Of a stretch of DNA of 64,000 nucleotides, positions 9,060 to 17,399 are shown piece by piece (the stretch's first letter is position 1; every line of letters begins with the position of its first letter). Source of the DNA: Sulfitobacter sp. M05 (lineage in GTDB: Bacteria; Pseudomonadota; Alphaproteobacteria; Rhodobacterales; Rhodobacteraceae). The stretch covers positions 992,001 to 1,056,000 of the forward strand of contig NZ_JABEDH010000002.1 of the NCBI RefSeq assembly GCF_029285175.1, in the 5' to 3' direction. The position numbers and the translations under genes were made by a program. The notes under the pieces were generated by a model. The model was not told the DNA's origin, did no database searches, and saw only the letters and a list, made by a program, of their open reading frames with translations.

Positions 9060-10028
9060 TCACGCCCCGGTCAGGTTCATCGCCACAGCCGAGCTGAGCG
9101 GGATCAGTGAAATTTCAGCTACGGACAAGGCGGCTTGGCCGCTGACCTGCGCAACCACCTGATCCCCCATTCGCACTTGCAGCTGTCCGTCATTGTCAGG
9201 ATCAGGCTGAACCGTCACCTCTGGCACATCGGTCTCTACATCGCTGTCGTCCCAGATGAACAAAAGTGTATCGTCTCGTGGTTCGAAATCGATGATCTGG
9301 GCCTGTGCGCCATCGCTGGCCCACTCACCCAGCGCAAACAGGTCACTGCCGTCACCACCGTGAAGCACATCACCGTGACCTGCGATGATCACATCATCGC
9401 CGCCGCCACCGTTCAGGAAATCCATCCCATCGGTGTCCAGCTCGCCGGCGTCATCTGCTGTACTGTCGAGGTTGCCGGCAGTGCCGCTTAGCGTGTCATT
9501 GCCCGCCCCACCGAACAGGGTGTCCTCACCGCCATCCCCGCGCAGCACATCATCGCCCAATCCCCCCGATACCGCGTCATCCCCCGCGCCGCCGGACAAA
9601 TGGTCATCGCCGTCCGAACCGTTCAACGCATCATTACCATCGCCCCCCGCCAGGACGTCATCGTCATCCTGCCCGACCAATGTGTCGTCCAGTGATCCGC
9701 CATAAAGGTCATCATCCCCCGCCGCGCCGATCAGGCTGTCGTTGCCGGCGTCACCAACCAGGGTGTCATCGCCGCCGTCCCCGTGCAATTCGTCATCGCC
9801 GTCCCCGCCGGACACAAGGTCTTGACCGTCACCGGCACTGATCCGGTCATCGGCGTCGCTGCCCTGTATGTTTTCGGCCTGTTCCGATCCAAGGATCAGG
9901 TTCACCTGTTCACCGGTGTCCTCGGGGTGGGGAACCACCTCTTCTTCGCTTTCAACATCGTCGCTAATATCGACAAAGGCGGCGGCACTGACTGCCATCA
10001 GACCCATCAAACCAGCCAACCATAACAT
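9060..10028 (-). CDS. membrane-anchored or exported RTX calcium-binding protein
   Basis: A 322-residue, very acidic protein. The start is hydrophobic (MLWLAGLMGLMAVSAAAF), acting as a signal or membrane anchor, followed by an acidic linker. Roughly residues 65-225 hold about a dozen nonapeptide RTX units of the type GGDGNDALNGSDGDDHL, which fold as a calcium-binding beta-roll. The C-terminal part, ending SSAVAMNLTGA, is non-repetitive. A GTG at 10085 would add 19 residues before the hydrophobic segment; I prefer the ATG at 10028 because it puts that segment at the very N-terminus. No type I secretion genes are near. The function (adhesion, calcium buffering or surface protein) is not determined. 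Confidence 0.78.
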   Translation of the reverse strand: MLWLAGLMGLMAVSAAAFVDISDDVESEEEVVPHPEDTGEQVNLILGSEQAENIQGSDADDRISAGDGQDLVSGGDGDDELHGDGGDDTLVGDAGNDSLIGAAGDDDLYGGSLDDTLVGQDDDDVLAGGDGNDALNGSDGDDHLSGGAGDDAVSGGLGDDVLRGDGGEDTLFGGAGNDTLSGTAGNLDSTADDAGELDTDGMDFLNGGGGDDVIIAGHGDVLHGGDGSDLFALGEWASDGAQAQIIDFEPRDDTLLFIWDDSDVETDVPEVTVQPDPDNDGQLQVRMGDQVVAQVSGQAALSVAEISLIPLSSAVAMNLTGA

Positions 10029-10151
10029 GCCAACACCCCGCCCAATGCGAAAAACGGCCCAATGCCGCAGCTTGATACAATCCACATCATCAGGCTTACG
10101 TCAAAGGGTATCGCGTTAACTGGTTAAGGATTTATGTTCTTTTACAGGGTG

Positions 10152-10658
10152 TTAATGCCATTCGATCGGCTGCTGCGCATAGGGCAGGTACAAGGGGTGC
10201 TTGGGGTGCCTCTCCTTGGACAATCCCAGATGAAATAGCGGGCGGTCCAACCCGTGCAGCAGTTCCGCCACCTCTGGGCCACGCCCGCGATGCGCGCCAT
10301 GCACACCCCATGCGGCGATGATCTGATCTGCCCATGCGGTGCCGTCGCGCAGGGTGGCGTCATTTTGCGGCCCCACCGGATCCTCTGCGGCGCGCATGTC
10401 GCGTGGATCGGTGGCGCGCCATGCAAAGATATTGGTGACGCGAAATCCGCCAAAGCCCAGATGCCGCGCCCGCCGTTCACAGCGTTCGACCGTCGGATCG
10501 TTTTGCACCTCGGTGGCGGTCGAGGGGTTGAGCATCACGAACAGCACCTTGGGCTGCGTCCTATCCCACACCCGCGTCAAGCTATAGCGATACCTTTCGC
10601 AATCCGAATAGACTGCGGTCGAGGGCGCGTCGCCTTTGGTATGGCTGCGGGTGATCAT
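10152..10658 (-). CDS. DUF1643 domain-containing protein
   Basis: A 168-residue cytoplasmic protein with the DUF1643 signature: CERYRYSLTRVWD, then VLFVMLNPSTATEVQNDPTV and a later GFRVTNIFAWRATDP. The biochemical role of DUF1643 is unknown to me; members are common in bacteria and phages. The ATG at 10658 begins just before the conserved region; an ATG at 10721 would add 21 residues (MSTGPSRFPFAPQPSP) with no good ribosome binding site. It sits between the RTX and GNAT genes, in the same direction as truB and rpsO. Confidence 0.8.
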   Translation of the reverse strand: MITRSHTKGDAPSTAVYSDCERYRYSLTRVWDRTQPKVLFVMLNPSTATEVQNDPTVERCERRARHLGFGGFRVTNIFAWRATDPRDMRAAEDPVGPQNDATLRDGTAWADQIIAAWGVHGAHRGRGPEVAELLHGLDRPLFHLGLSKERHPKHPLYLPYAQQPIEWH

Positions 10659-10755
10659 GAGGTGGTTCTGACAGGGCGACGGCTGCGGCGCAAATGGAAA
10701 CCGACTAGGGCCTGTGGACATTCATCACGTGCCCTCAGCGCGAGAGACCCGAGGT

Positions 10756-11265
10756 TCAGGTAAACCGGTAAGAATAGACGTTGTTCAGATAGCCTTGATC
10801 TTGAACACGAAAATAGGTCTCTCCAACGTGTTCAAAACCTTGCGCGCGGTAAAAGGCGATTGCCGGTGCGTTTTCGGCATTGGTTGTCAGCCAAACAGCA
10901 TCCTTGCCCTGATCACGACAATGCCGAAGCGCAGTGTGCAACAGGCGCTTGCCAATGCCTTTGCCGTGGTGGCGCGGCTGCACATAAAGCGTCGCGATTT
11001 CTGTCGTTGAACATCCCTCAACGGGGGGCTGGGCATTAGAGGTGACGCGAATAAAGCCGTCAATTCCCTCGTCGTTTTGGGACACCAGAATAAACTGGTC
11101 AGGGTCAGAAATCAGCGCCTCTGTCTTTCGAGTTGTGAATTCCTGCAACGCATAGTCAGCGAAAAACGCAGTGACCCCGCGCTTCAGGTAAGTGCCAAGC
11201 CAGACCTCGATCGAAATCGCCGCAATGCTTGAGGCATCCGAAAGCTGCGGCGATCTAAGTGTCAT
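10756..11265 (-). CDS. GNAT family N-acetyltransferase
   Basis: A 169-residue acyl-CoA-dependent N-acyltransferase. Motif A, which binds the CoA pyrophosphate, is VQPRHHGKGIGKRLLHTAL, and motif B follows as NAPAIAFYRAQGFEHVGETYF, both canonical. The ATG at 11265 gives MTLRSPQLSDASSIAAI, the usual GNAT start; the frame is open further upstream into truB but without similarity. The substrate may be a protein N-terminus, an amine or a small metabolite. It lies 37 bp downstream of truB on the same strand and may be cotranscribed with it. Confidence 0.88.
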   Translation of the reverse strand: MTLRSPQLSDASSIAAISIEVWLGTYLKRGVTAFFADYALQEFTTRKTEALISDPDQFILVSQNDEGIDGFIRVTSNAQPPVEGCSTTEIATLYVQPRHHGKGIGKRLLHTALRHCRDQGKDAVWLTTNAENAPAIAFYRAQGFEHVGETYFRVQDQGYLNNVYSYRFT

Positions 11266-11302
11266 TTTGCGGGGCTCTCCCTGTGAATCCTTCAGGTCTA
11301 AG

Positions 11303-12208
11303 TTACGTGTTAAACACGCGACTGGGGTGCAATTCACCCGCTTTAAACCGCCCGACAGCCACGGCCACCCCATCAAACGAGGCCCAGCATTCATCCCCGT
11401 ATTCAACATCATGGGCAATCACCATGCCGGGGTTGCCGTTGCGCAGCTTCACCGCGCCCTCGGCTGTGGCTTTTACCTCGGGCAGGTCTGCCAACCCCTG
11501 TTCCAAAGGCAACAGATGGGTGTCCAGTTCGGGGGTGCGCGCCATCGCTTCGATCTGTTCAATGGTCAGCCCGTCGCCCGCGTCAAACGGCCCCGACCAG
11601 ATCCGGCGCAATTCGCGCACATGACCATAACAGCCCAAAGTCGCCCCCAGATCCCGCGCGATAGAGCGTACATACCCGCCTTTGCCGCAGACCATTTCAA
11701 GCGTCACATGATCCGCGTCGGGACGGTCTGTCAGCAACAGGCTTTCCACAAACAACGGACGCGCAGCCAGCTCCATTTCCTCGCCGTCGCGGGCGCGCTT
11801 ATAGGCGCGTTCCCCGTCTATCTTGACGGCGGAAAACTGTGGCGGGACCTGTTCGATATCACCGATGAAAGCGGCCAGCGCCTCTTTGATGGCTTCGTCG
11901 TCAGGGCGCAGATCGGAGGTCTTCAGAACCTCGCCTTCGGCATCGTCGGTGTTGGTCGATACCCCAAGGCGCACCGTGAATTCATATGCTTTCAGCGCAT
12001 CAGTGATATAGGGTACCGTTTTGGTCGCCTCGCCCAGCGCAATCGCCAGCACGCCGGTGGCATCGGGATCAAGCGTGCCGGCATGGCCCGCCTTTTTCGC
12101 CTCAAGCGCCCAGCGCACCTTGTTGACCACCGCCGTCGACGTTGGCCCCGCCGGTTTATCCACCACCAGCCAGCCCGAAATATCGCGTCCCTTGCGTGTG
12201 CGTCCCAT
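11303..12208 (-). CDS. truB: tRNA pseudouridine-55 synthase
   Basis: A 301-residue enzyme that makes pseudouridine 55 in the T-loop of tRNAs. It has [20 protein letters not shown] at the start, the catalytic aspartate 47 in [14 protein letters not shown], and the conserved [19 protein letters not shown] motif as [15 protein letters not shown]. The ATG at 12208 is preceded by AGAGGG; an in-frame TTG at 12226 is less likely. The rbfA-truB-rpsO order of proteobacteria is retained but a DUF2233 gene is inserted between rbfA and truB. Confidence 0.97.
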   Translation of the reverse strand: MGRTRKGRDISGWLVVDKPAGPTSTAVVNKVRWALEAKKAGHAGTLDPDATGVLAIALGEATKTVPYITDALKAYEFTVRLGVSTNTDDAEGEVLKTSDLRPDDEAIKEALAAFIGDIEQVPPQFSAVKIDGERAYKRARDGEEMELAARPLFVESLLLTDRPDADHVTLEMVCGKGGYVRSIARDLGATLGCYGHVRELRRIWSGPFDAGDGLTIEQIEAMARTPELDTHLLPLEQGLADLPEVKATAEGAVKLRNGNPGMVIAHDVEYGDECWASFDGVAVAVGRFKAGELHPSRVFNT

Positions 12209-12275
12209 GATGCCCTCTTTGTTCAAATCAGGCCCGCGCTATACTGTGTGGATGCGCAACTTCCCAGAGGGAATT

Positions 12276-13016
12276 CTACTGTGCAGTTTCCACAACACCG
12301 ATGATCGGGCCGAGGGTGGTAAACCCCGTACCGCTGCGGCCCAGATCAGGGGCCCGCATCCGAGAAATATTGCCGTCGAAATACAAGGCGTTGGGTAGTT
12401 TCAGATGATCCCGAAACAAGGTGCCGAATTCATGAAAAGTCACCACCGTGTCCGAAATCGCAAACACCGCGCGTTTGCCGTCTTGCGTGGTGCCGACCCC
12501 GTTGCGGATATAGCGCGAGGTGCTGTCGGGCAGAAATCGCGGATGTAATGCCCCGTCGATCACCAGCATCGGCCCCGATTGCGTTGCCGAACGACAGTCG
12601 GGTGCCTGTTCAAGAAACCGCAGGGTTTCAATCACATCGGCGCGCCCGTCGCGCAGGCACAACACCCCATTGGGCAGCAACCCGAAATTCCCCGGTCCCG
12701 CATTCGGGATCACCCGCTGCACCTCGACCCCGTTTTCAACATAATGGCCGACCGGGTGGCGGTCTTCATGATACATGCCCGCATTTGTGGCAAAGCCCAG
12801 CGACAGCCCCTGTTGTTTTAGTGTGGCGTCCAGCGTGCCGAAATGGCCATACACATCCCCGTTGTCGTCGGCCAAAAACAGCTCAAGCCGCTCGGTGGTC
12901 AGATCAACTTCGCAGATGACATAGGTGTTGTCGCGATGGGTCTCGTTGCGGCACTGCGCGGCGTCTGCGGGCAGGGCCAGCAGCATCAGCCACAGCACTG
13001 CCGCAAGGGGTTTCAT
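12276..13016 (-). CDS. exported phosphodiester glycosidase-like protein (DUF2233/NAGPA)
   Basis: A 246-residue protein with a clear signal peptide ([20 protein letters not shown]), so exported. The mature part shows the DUF2233 phosphodiester-glycosidase pattern: [20 protein letters not shown], then [21 protein letters not shown] and [12 protein letters not shown]. The family is named for the mammalian enzyme that uncovers mannose-6-phosphate; bacterial members are thought to act on glycan phosphodiesters, but the substrate here is unknown. Its ATG overlaps the rbfA stop by 4 bp (ATGA), so it should be translationally coupled to rbfA although the functions are unrelated. Confidence 0.85.
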   Translation of the reverse strand: MKPLAAVLWLMLLALPADAAQCRNETHRDNTYVICEVDLTTERLELFLADDNGDVYGHFGTLDATLKQQGLSLGFATNAGMYHEDRHPVGHYVENGVEVQRVIPNAGPGNFGLLPNGVLCLRDGRADVIETLRFLEQAPDCRSATQSGPMLVIDGALHPRFLPDSTSRYIRNGVGTTQDGKRAVFAISDTVVTFHEFGTLFRDHLKLPNALYFDGNISRMRAPDLGRSGTGFTTLGPIIGVVETAQ

Positions 13017-13441
13017 CCCTCGGAGGCCGCGTCGGGCACGTCGTCAGGGGCATCCGCATCGCGCCGCACCTTGGCGTCCGACAGCATCCGGCGGGTTTCG
13101 TCCATCTGATCGAACGTCTGATCCAGCTGGAACCGCAGGTCGGGTGAAAACTTCAGCGTCAGTTTCTTTGAAACCTGTTTGCGAATCTCGTGTTTGTTGC
13201 GCGCGAGCAGTTTCAAAACTTCATCCTGGCCTTCGCCGCCCAAGGGCAACACATAGGCCGTCGCGACCTTGAGGTCGGAGGAAGAACGCACCTCGCCCAC
13301 TGTGATCGACAGACGGTTCAGTTCCGGATCGTGGACATCGCCCCGCGCCAGAACCTCGGACAGTGCCCGACGGATCGTTTCACCGACCCGCAGTTGGCGT
13401 TGTGTCGGGCCGCGGCCCTCATATGTGTTGTTCTTACCCAT
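13013..13441 (-). CDS. rbfA: 30S ribosome-binding factor A
   Basis: A 142-residue late 30S maturation and cold-shock factor. The conserved core reads [17 protein letters not shown], then [21 protein letters not shown], and the KH-like fold ends in [19 protein letters not shown]. The acidic C-terminal tail ([15 protein letters not shown]) is variable in the family. It is the first gene of a leftward run that includes DUF2233 and truB. The divergent dapB starts 88 bp away. Confidence 0.96.
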   Translation of the reverse strand: MGKNNTYEGRGPTQRQLRVGETIRRALSEVLARGDVHDPELNRLSITVGEVRSSSDLKVATAYVLPLGGEGQDEVLKLLARNKHEIRKQVSKKLTLKFSPDLRFQLDQTFDQMDETRRMLSDAKVRRDADAPDDVPDAASEG

Positions 13442-13528
13442 AAGCCCTACCTAAGGCTTCCCATTGTCTTTGCCAAGCGGCTGCGGTCACGCTAAACGAG
13501 GCTTAATTTACATGCAGGAGCGCACAGT

Positions 13529-14344
13529 ATGACCCAGACCCTTTCCGTGGCAATCACCGGTGCCTCTGGCCGCATGGGGCAGACCCTGATCGGGCTGGTT
13601 AACGCTTCTGACAAAATGGACCTAAGCGGCGCGATTGAACGGTCTGGCCATGCTTGGGTCGGGCAGGATGTGGGCGAAATGATGGGCGGTGCGGCGCTGG
13701 GCGTGGTTGTGACCGATGACGCTGCGGCGGCCTTGGCGTCGGCAGATGCCGTAATTGACTTCACCGCGCCGCAGGCGACGATCGCTTTTGCAGCATTGGC
13801 AGCACAGGCCGGGATCGTGCATGTCATCGGCACCACGGGCATGACCGAAGATGAAATCGCTGCCCTTGCTCCCTATGCCGACAGGGCCACGATCATCCGC
13901 GCCGGCAATATGAGCCTTGGCGTTAACCTGTTGACCCAGCTGACAAAGCGGGTCGCTGCCGCGCTGGATACGGATTACGACATTGAAATCATCGAAGCGC
14001 ACCACAACCAAAAGGTCGACGCCCCCTCCGGCACGGCCCTGATGTTGGGCGAAGCCGCCGCCGAGGGGCGTGGCGTGGCATTGTCCGATGTGTCGGATCG
14101 TGGGCGCGACGGCATTACCGGTGCGCGCAAACCCGGCGACATCGGCTTTACCGCCATTCGCGGTGGCGACATCATCGGCGAACATGACGTGATGTTTGCT
14201 GCTGCTGGTGAACGCATCATTCTGCGCCATGTTGCTTCTGATCGCAGCGTCTTTGCCCGTGGCGCGCTCAAGGCCGCACTTTGGGGCCATGGCCGGGCGG
14301 CGGGGCAATATGATATGTTGGATGTTTTGGGGCTGTCCGACTAA
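13529..14344 (+). CDS. dapB: 4-hydroxy-tetrahydrodipicolinate reductase
   Basis: A 271-residue NAD(P)H-dependent reductase of the diaminopimelate/lysine pathway. The N-terminal Rossmann motif is [15 protein letters not shown]. The catalytic/substrate motif [20 protein letters not shown] is intact, and the C-terminal domain ends in [18 protein letters not shown] upstream supports the ATG at 13529. It is divergent from rbfA and followed on the same strand by a small exported protein. Confidence 0.97.
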   Translation: MTQTLSVAITGASGRMGQTLIGLVNASDKMDLSGAIERSGHAWVGQDVGEMMGGAALGVVVTDDAAAALASADAVIDFTAPQATIAFAALAAQAGIVHVIGTTGMTEDEIAALAPYADRATIIRAGNMSLGVNLLTQLTKRVAAALDTDYDIEIIEAHHNQKVDAPSGTALMLGEAAAEGRGVALSDVSDRGRDGITGARKPGDIGFTAIRGGDIIGEHDVMFAAAGERIILRHVASDRSVFARGALKAALWGHGRAAGQYDMLDVLGLSD

Positions 14345-14417
14345 ATCCACAGGCTTTTGAAACTTTTTCGCGGTTGCGGACGTTTGTTTTAGGACAACGT
14401 CTCGATGGAGAACCCCA

Positions 14418-14780
14418 ATGAAGGCTTTTGCCCTGACAGTTTCAGTTTGCGCCACTTTGGCCGGCCTTGCGTCCCCTGCATTGGCCGACCTGCAAAAGGT
14501 CACATCACGGGATGCTTTTGTCGCGCTTGTCGATGGCAAAACCCTTACGCGGCCTTTGGTTCGGCTTCAGGTGCTGCCAAACGGCCAGATCACCGGCAAA
14601 GGCGCGACATGGAAAATCAGCGGTAAATGGGTATGGAAAGATGGCTACCTCTGCCGCAGCCTGAACTGGGGCGGGGATGATCTGGGCTACAATTGTCAGG
14701 AAATCAAATCTGACGGCAGTCGGATGCGCTTTACCTCCGATCGGGGCAGTGGCGATTCCGCCGAGTTCAACCTGCGCTGA
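14418..14780 (+). CDS. small exported protein of unknown function
   Basis: A 120-residue protein with a signal peptide (MKAFALTVSVCATLAGLASPALA). The mature part of about 97 residues is rich in tryptophan, glycine and basic residues, with WKISGKWVWKDGYLCRSLNW and two cysteines in the spacing CRSLNWGGDDLGYNC that could form a disulphide in the periplasm. The pattern of short beta strands suggests a small beta-barrel or sandwich. No catalytic motif is seen. It follows dapB by 73 bp but shares no sequence with DapB and should not take that name. Confidence 0.75.
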   Translation: MKAFALTVSVCATLAGLASPALADLQKVTSRDAFVALVDGKTLTRPLVRLQVLPNGQITGKGATWKISGKWVWKDGYLCRSLNWGGDDLGYNCQEIKSDGSRMRFTSDRGSGDSAEFNLR

Positions 14781-14782
14781 GC

Positions 14783-15076
14783 TTAGAAATCGACCGCCAG
14801 CCCTTTTTTCTCCCAATCGCCATAGCGCACGGGCTCTGGTCCGTCACGCCCGCCCAACTCCGGCGGCAGCGCCAGTTCGGCCGCCTTCTTGCGCCGCTCT
14901 TCGGCCTCGGCCAATGCGCGCTGGGCCGCGGGTGGAATGGGCTTTGGCGCGGGCGTCGGGTTCGGGCCGGGGGGCAAATCCGGCCCCGGTGTGGGCGTCG
15001 GGGGTGTTGGCGTGTCCGGGATCGGGCGCGCAGCCGGGTCACTGGCTTTGGTGTTCGGTGTCAAAGGGTCTGTCAT
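14783..15076 (-). CDS. DUF1674 protein, SDHAF4-like succinate dehydrogenase assembly factor
   Basis: A 97-residue protein. A proline/threonine-rich disordered N-terminal half (PDTPTPPTPTPGPDLPPGPN) precedes the conserved C-terminal DUF1674 box ELGGRDGPEPVRYGDWEKKG ending AVDF. The same box defines eukaryotic SDHAF4, which helps insert the flavinated SdhA subunit; alphaproteobacterial members are presumed to do likewise. The start at 15076 is preceded by GAGG; an upstream alternative would add MRRISKAGLPQEDD. No sdh genes are in the window. It is convergent with the preceding small exported gene and divergent from rsmB. Confidence 0.85.
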   Translation of the reverse strand: MTDPLTPNTKASDPAARPIPDTPTPPTPTPGPDLPPGPNPTPAPKPIPPAAQRALAEAEERRKKAAELALPPELGGRDGPEPVRYGDWEKKGLAVDF

Positions 15077-15206
15077 ATCATCCTCTTGAGGCAAGCCTGC
15101 CTTTGATATACGTCGCAATTCATTGCGGACAAGCTCGATCGGCCAGATAGGCCGGACAGCAGATTTTATCCGGATCGCTCAGAACAGCCCGATAGGAACC
15201 AAGCAG

Positions 15207-16487
15207 ATGTCAAACACCGGAGTCCAAGCCCGTCGCAGTGCTGTGTATCTGCTGGACCAAATTCTGGGCGAAGAGCCGCGGCTGATGTCGGAATTGCTGG
15301 CCAGCGGGGTGCTTGACAAGCTCTCGCCCGATGATCGCGCCCGCGCCCAGAGATTGGCCACGGAAACCCTGCGCGGTTTGGAACGGGCCGACCGCCTGTT
15401 GCAGAAACATTTGAAAAAACCGCCGGTCCTGACGATCCAGAATGTGTTGCGCGTCGGCACCGTGGAGCTTTGTCAGGGCGGCGCGGCGCATGGTGTCGTG
15501 AATGCCATGGTCAATCTGGTTGGCCAGCATAATAAGCTGAGCCATCTCAAAGGGTTGACCAACGCTGTCTTGCGAAAAATCGCCGCCGAAGGCCCTGCTG
15601 CATGGGATGCTCTGCGCGCGCCCCGCTTGCCTAAATGGCTGCGTGGGCCCCTGTCAGAGGCATGGGGGCCTGATGCAATGGCGGCAATGGAAATCGCCCA
15701 TTTCGCCGGTGCGCCGCTGGATCTGACCGCCAAAACAGACGCCGCAGCGGTGGCCGAGGCGACCGGTGGCACGCTGCTGCCCACCGGATCGGTGCGCATC
15801 ACCAACCCCGGTCAGGTGTCGACCATGGCCGGGTTTGCCACGGGTGACTGGTGGGTGCAGGACGCCGCCGCTGCCATTCCCGTGCAAATCCTGAAACCGC
15901 AGGCGGGCGAGGCGATCCTTGATCTCTGCGCCGCACCGGGCGGCAAAACCATGCAAATCGCTGCGGCCGGTGCGGATGTCACCGCGGTGGACGATTCGTC
16001 CCCCCGTATGCAGCGGGTCAGCGAAAACCTTGCTCGTGTCGGTCTCAAGGCCAAAACCCTGACCAAAGATGTGCGGGCGATCAAAGGGACGTTTGACGCC
16101 ATTTTGCTGGACGCCCCCTGTTCCGCCACCGGCACTATTCGCCGTCACGCGGATTTGCCCTATGCCAAGGACGGCTCTGACTTTGGTGATTTGATCGGGC
16201 TGCAAGGTGATTTCATCGACCACGCATGGTCCCTGCTGAAACCGGGCGGACGGATGGTGTTTTGCACCTGTAGCCTGTTGCCCGACGAAGGCGAGGTGCA
16301 GGTTGACGAGGCGCTGGAACGCCACGAGGACATGCATGCGGACACGGAGGCGCTGATGGTGCCCGGTGTCCAACCCGAGTGGATCACCACCGAAGGCGGG
16401 TTGCGCCTGCGTCCTGATTACTGGTCCGAACTGGGCGGCATGGACGGGTTCTATATCGTCTGTCTGCGCAAAGCCGGCGCGGCCTAA
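15207..16487 (+). CDS. rsmB: 16S rRNA m5C967 methyltransferase (RsmB/NOL1/NOP2/sun family)
   Basis: A 426-residue RNA cytosine-5 methyltransferase. An N-terminal NusB-like RNA-binding domain (about residues 5-135) precedes the SAM domain with ILDLCAAPGGKTMQIA, the two catalytic cysteines being in DAPCSATGTIRRH and VFCTCSLLPDEGE. The ATG at 15207 begins MSNTGVQARRSAVYLLDQIL; an upstream in-frame start at 15123 adds 28 unsupported residues. The stop overlaps the convergent PhnD-like gene by 4 bp. Confidence 0.93.
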   Translation: MSNTGVQARRSAVYLLDQILGEEPRLMSELLASGVLDKLSPDDRARAQRLATETLRGLERADRLLQKHLKKPPVLTIQNVLRVGTVELCQGGAAHGVVNAMVNLVGQHNKLSHLKGLTNAVLRKIAAEGPAAWDALRAPRLPKWLRGPLSEAWGPDAMAAMEIAHFAGAPLDLTAKTDAAAVAEATGGTLLPTGSVRITNPGQVSTMAGFATGDWWVQDAAAAIPVQILKPQAGEAILDLCAAPGGKTMQIAAAGADVTAVDDSSPRMQRVSENLARVGLKAKTLTKDVRAIKGTFDAILLDAPCSATGTIRRHADLPYAKDGSDFGDLIGLQGDFIDHAWSLLKPGGRMVFCTCSLLPDEGEVQVDEALERHEDMHADTEALMVPGVQPEWITTEGGLRLRPDYWSELGGMDGFYIVCLRKAGAA

Positions 16488-17227
16488 ACCGGCGGGTTTT
16501 CAACCGCCAGATAAGCGGTTTGGGGAATGGCGATCAGCCCCTTCAGGTCAAGGGCCGTGCGGTGGGCGCTATCCAGCTGGGCGATGGCCTCGCTCACCGC
16601 GTTAAACATCACCTGCTGGTCCGCGTCCTTGGCCGCGATATAGGGCAGGCCCGGCGTGGGCGCTGTCGTGTCGATGACCCGCAACGCCTTGGCAAAACGG
16701 TCAAACCTCTGAATCAGCCGCCATGTCTGGGCATCCAGAACTGCGATGTCGCCGGCCCCATCGGCCACCATGCGTGCCGATTGCACATGTCCGCCGCTGG
16801 CGCGACGGTTGTTGAACCAGAACCCGTGTTCGCGCGCCCAGAAGTAAGCGGCGGCAAACCCCGATTGCGAACAGGCCTGATTGAACACAAACCGCGCATC
16901 CGCAAAGGCCTCTGGCGTTTCACGGGAATCATTTGCACGCACCACAACGACGCTGTTGTAAAATCCGGCGGGGCACCCCTCCAGCGCAAAATCCGGCGTG
17001 CCGATCAATGTCACATGATCCGCCAGCCGTGTCCGGTAGGGCATTCCGCAGGTCTGGCTGAACACCAGATCAGGTGAGAGCCACAGATCGTAGGTGTCCC
17101 TCGCATTGTCCAGCTTTGCCGGTGTGTCGATCCCTCTTGCACTCAATGCTTCGCGCAGCGCCGCCCAATAGGCGTTGTTTGCCGCCTCCAGTTCTGGGCG
17201 GGCATACATCATCAGGCTGGCAGTCAT
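16484..17227 (-). CDS. PhnD-like periplasmic-binding-fold protein without signal peptide
   Basis: A 247-residue protein of the phosphate/phosphonate (PhnD-type) substrate-binding superfamily: LWLSPDLVFSQTCGMPYRTRL, VVVRANDSRETPEAFADARF, FNQACSQSGFAAAYFW and GAGDIAVLDAQTWRLIQRF follow the usual order of hinge and ligand-pocket segments. The start at 17227 has GGAG upstream and gives MTASLMMYARPELEAANN, which is not a signal peptide, so the protein may be cytoplasmic. No permease or ATPase is adjacent. It lies between rsmB and the heparinase-like gene, on the opposite strand. The ligand is unknown. Confidence 0.75.
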   Translation of the reverse strand: MTASLMMYARPELEAANNAYWAALREALSARGIDTPAKLDNARDTYDLWLSPDLVFSQTCGMPYRTRLADHVTLIGTPDFALEGCPAGFYNSVVVVRANDSRETPEAFADARFVFNQACSQSGFAAAYFWAREHGFWFNNRRASGGHVQSARMVADGAGDIAVLDAQTWRLIQRFDRFAKALRVIDTTAPTPGLPYIAAKDADQQVMFNAVSEAIAQLDSAHRTALDLKGLIAIPQTAYLAVENPPV

Positions 17228-17399
17228 CGCGCACTCCATTTTTGCATAGTACTTTCCTAGCGCAGGGCCCGTCCTGGTGACAGACGCAAACTGCCCGAAC
17301 CCGCCGATTGGCGGGCGCTGGCCGAAAAACGGTGACACCTTGTAACTGCCGGTCTATGCTGCCGCCAAACGCCATCAGAGCGTCAAGGGCAGTCAGAAT

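Noticed and set aside
14418-14780. Naming the small exported protein after dapB
   Set aside because: It is adjacent to dapB but has no Rossmann fold or DapB motif; it is an exported small protein.
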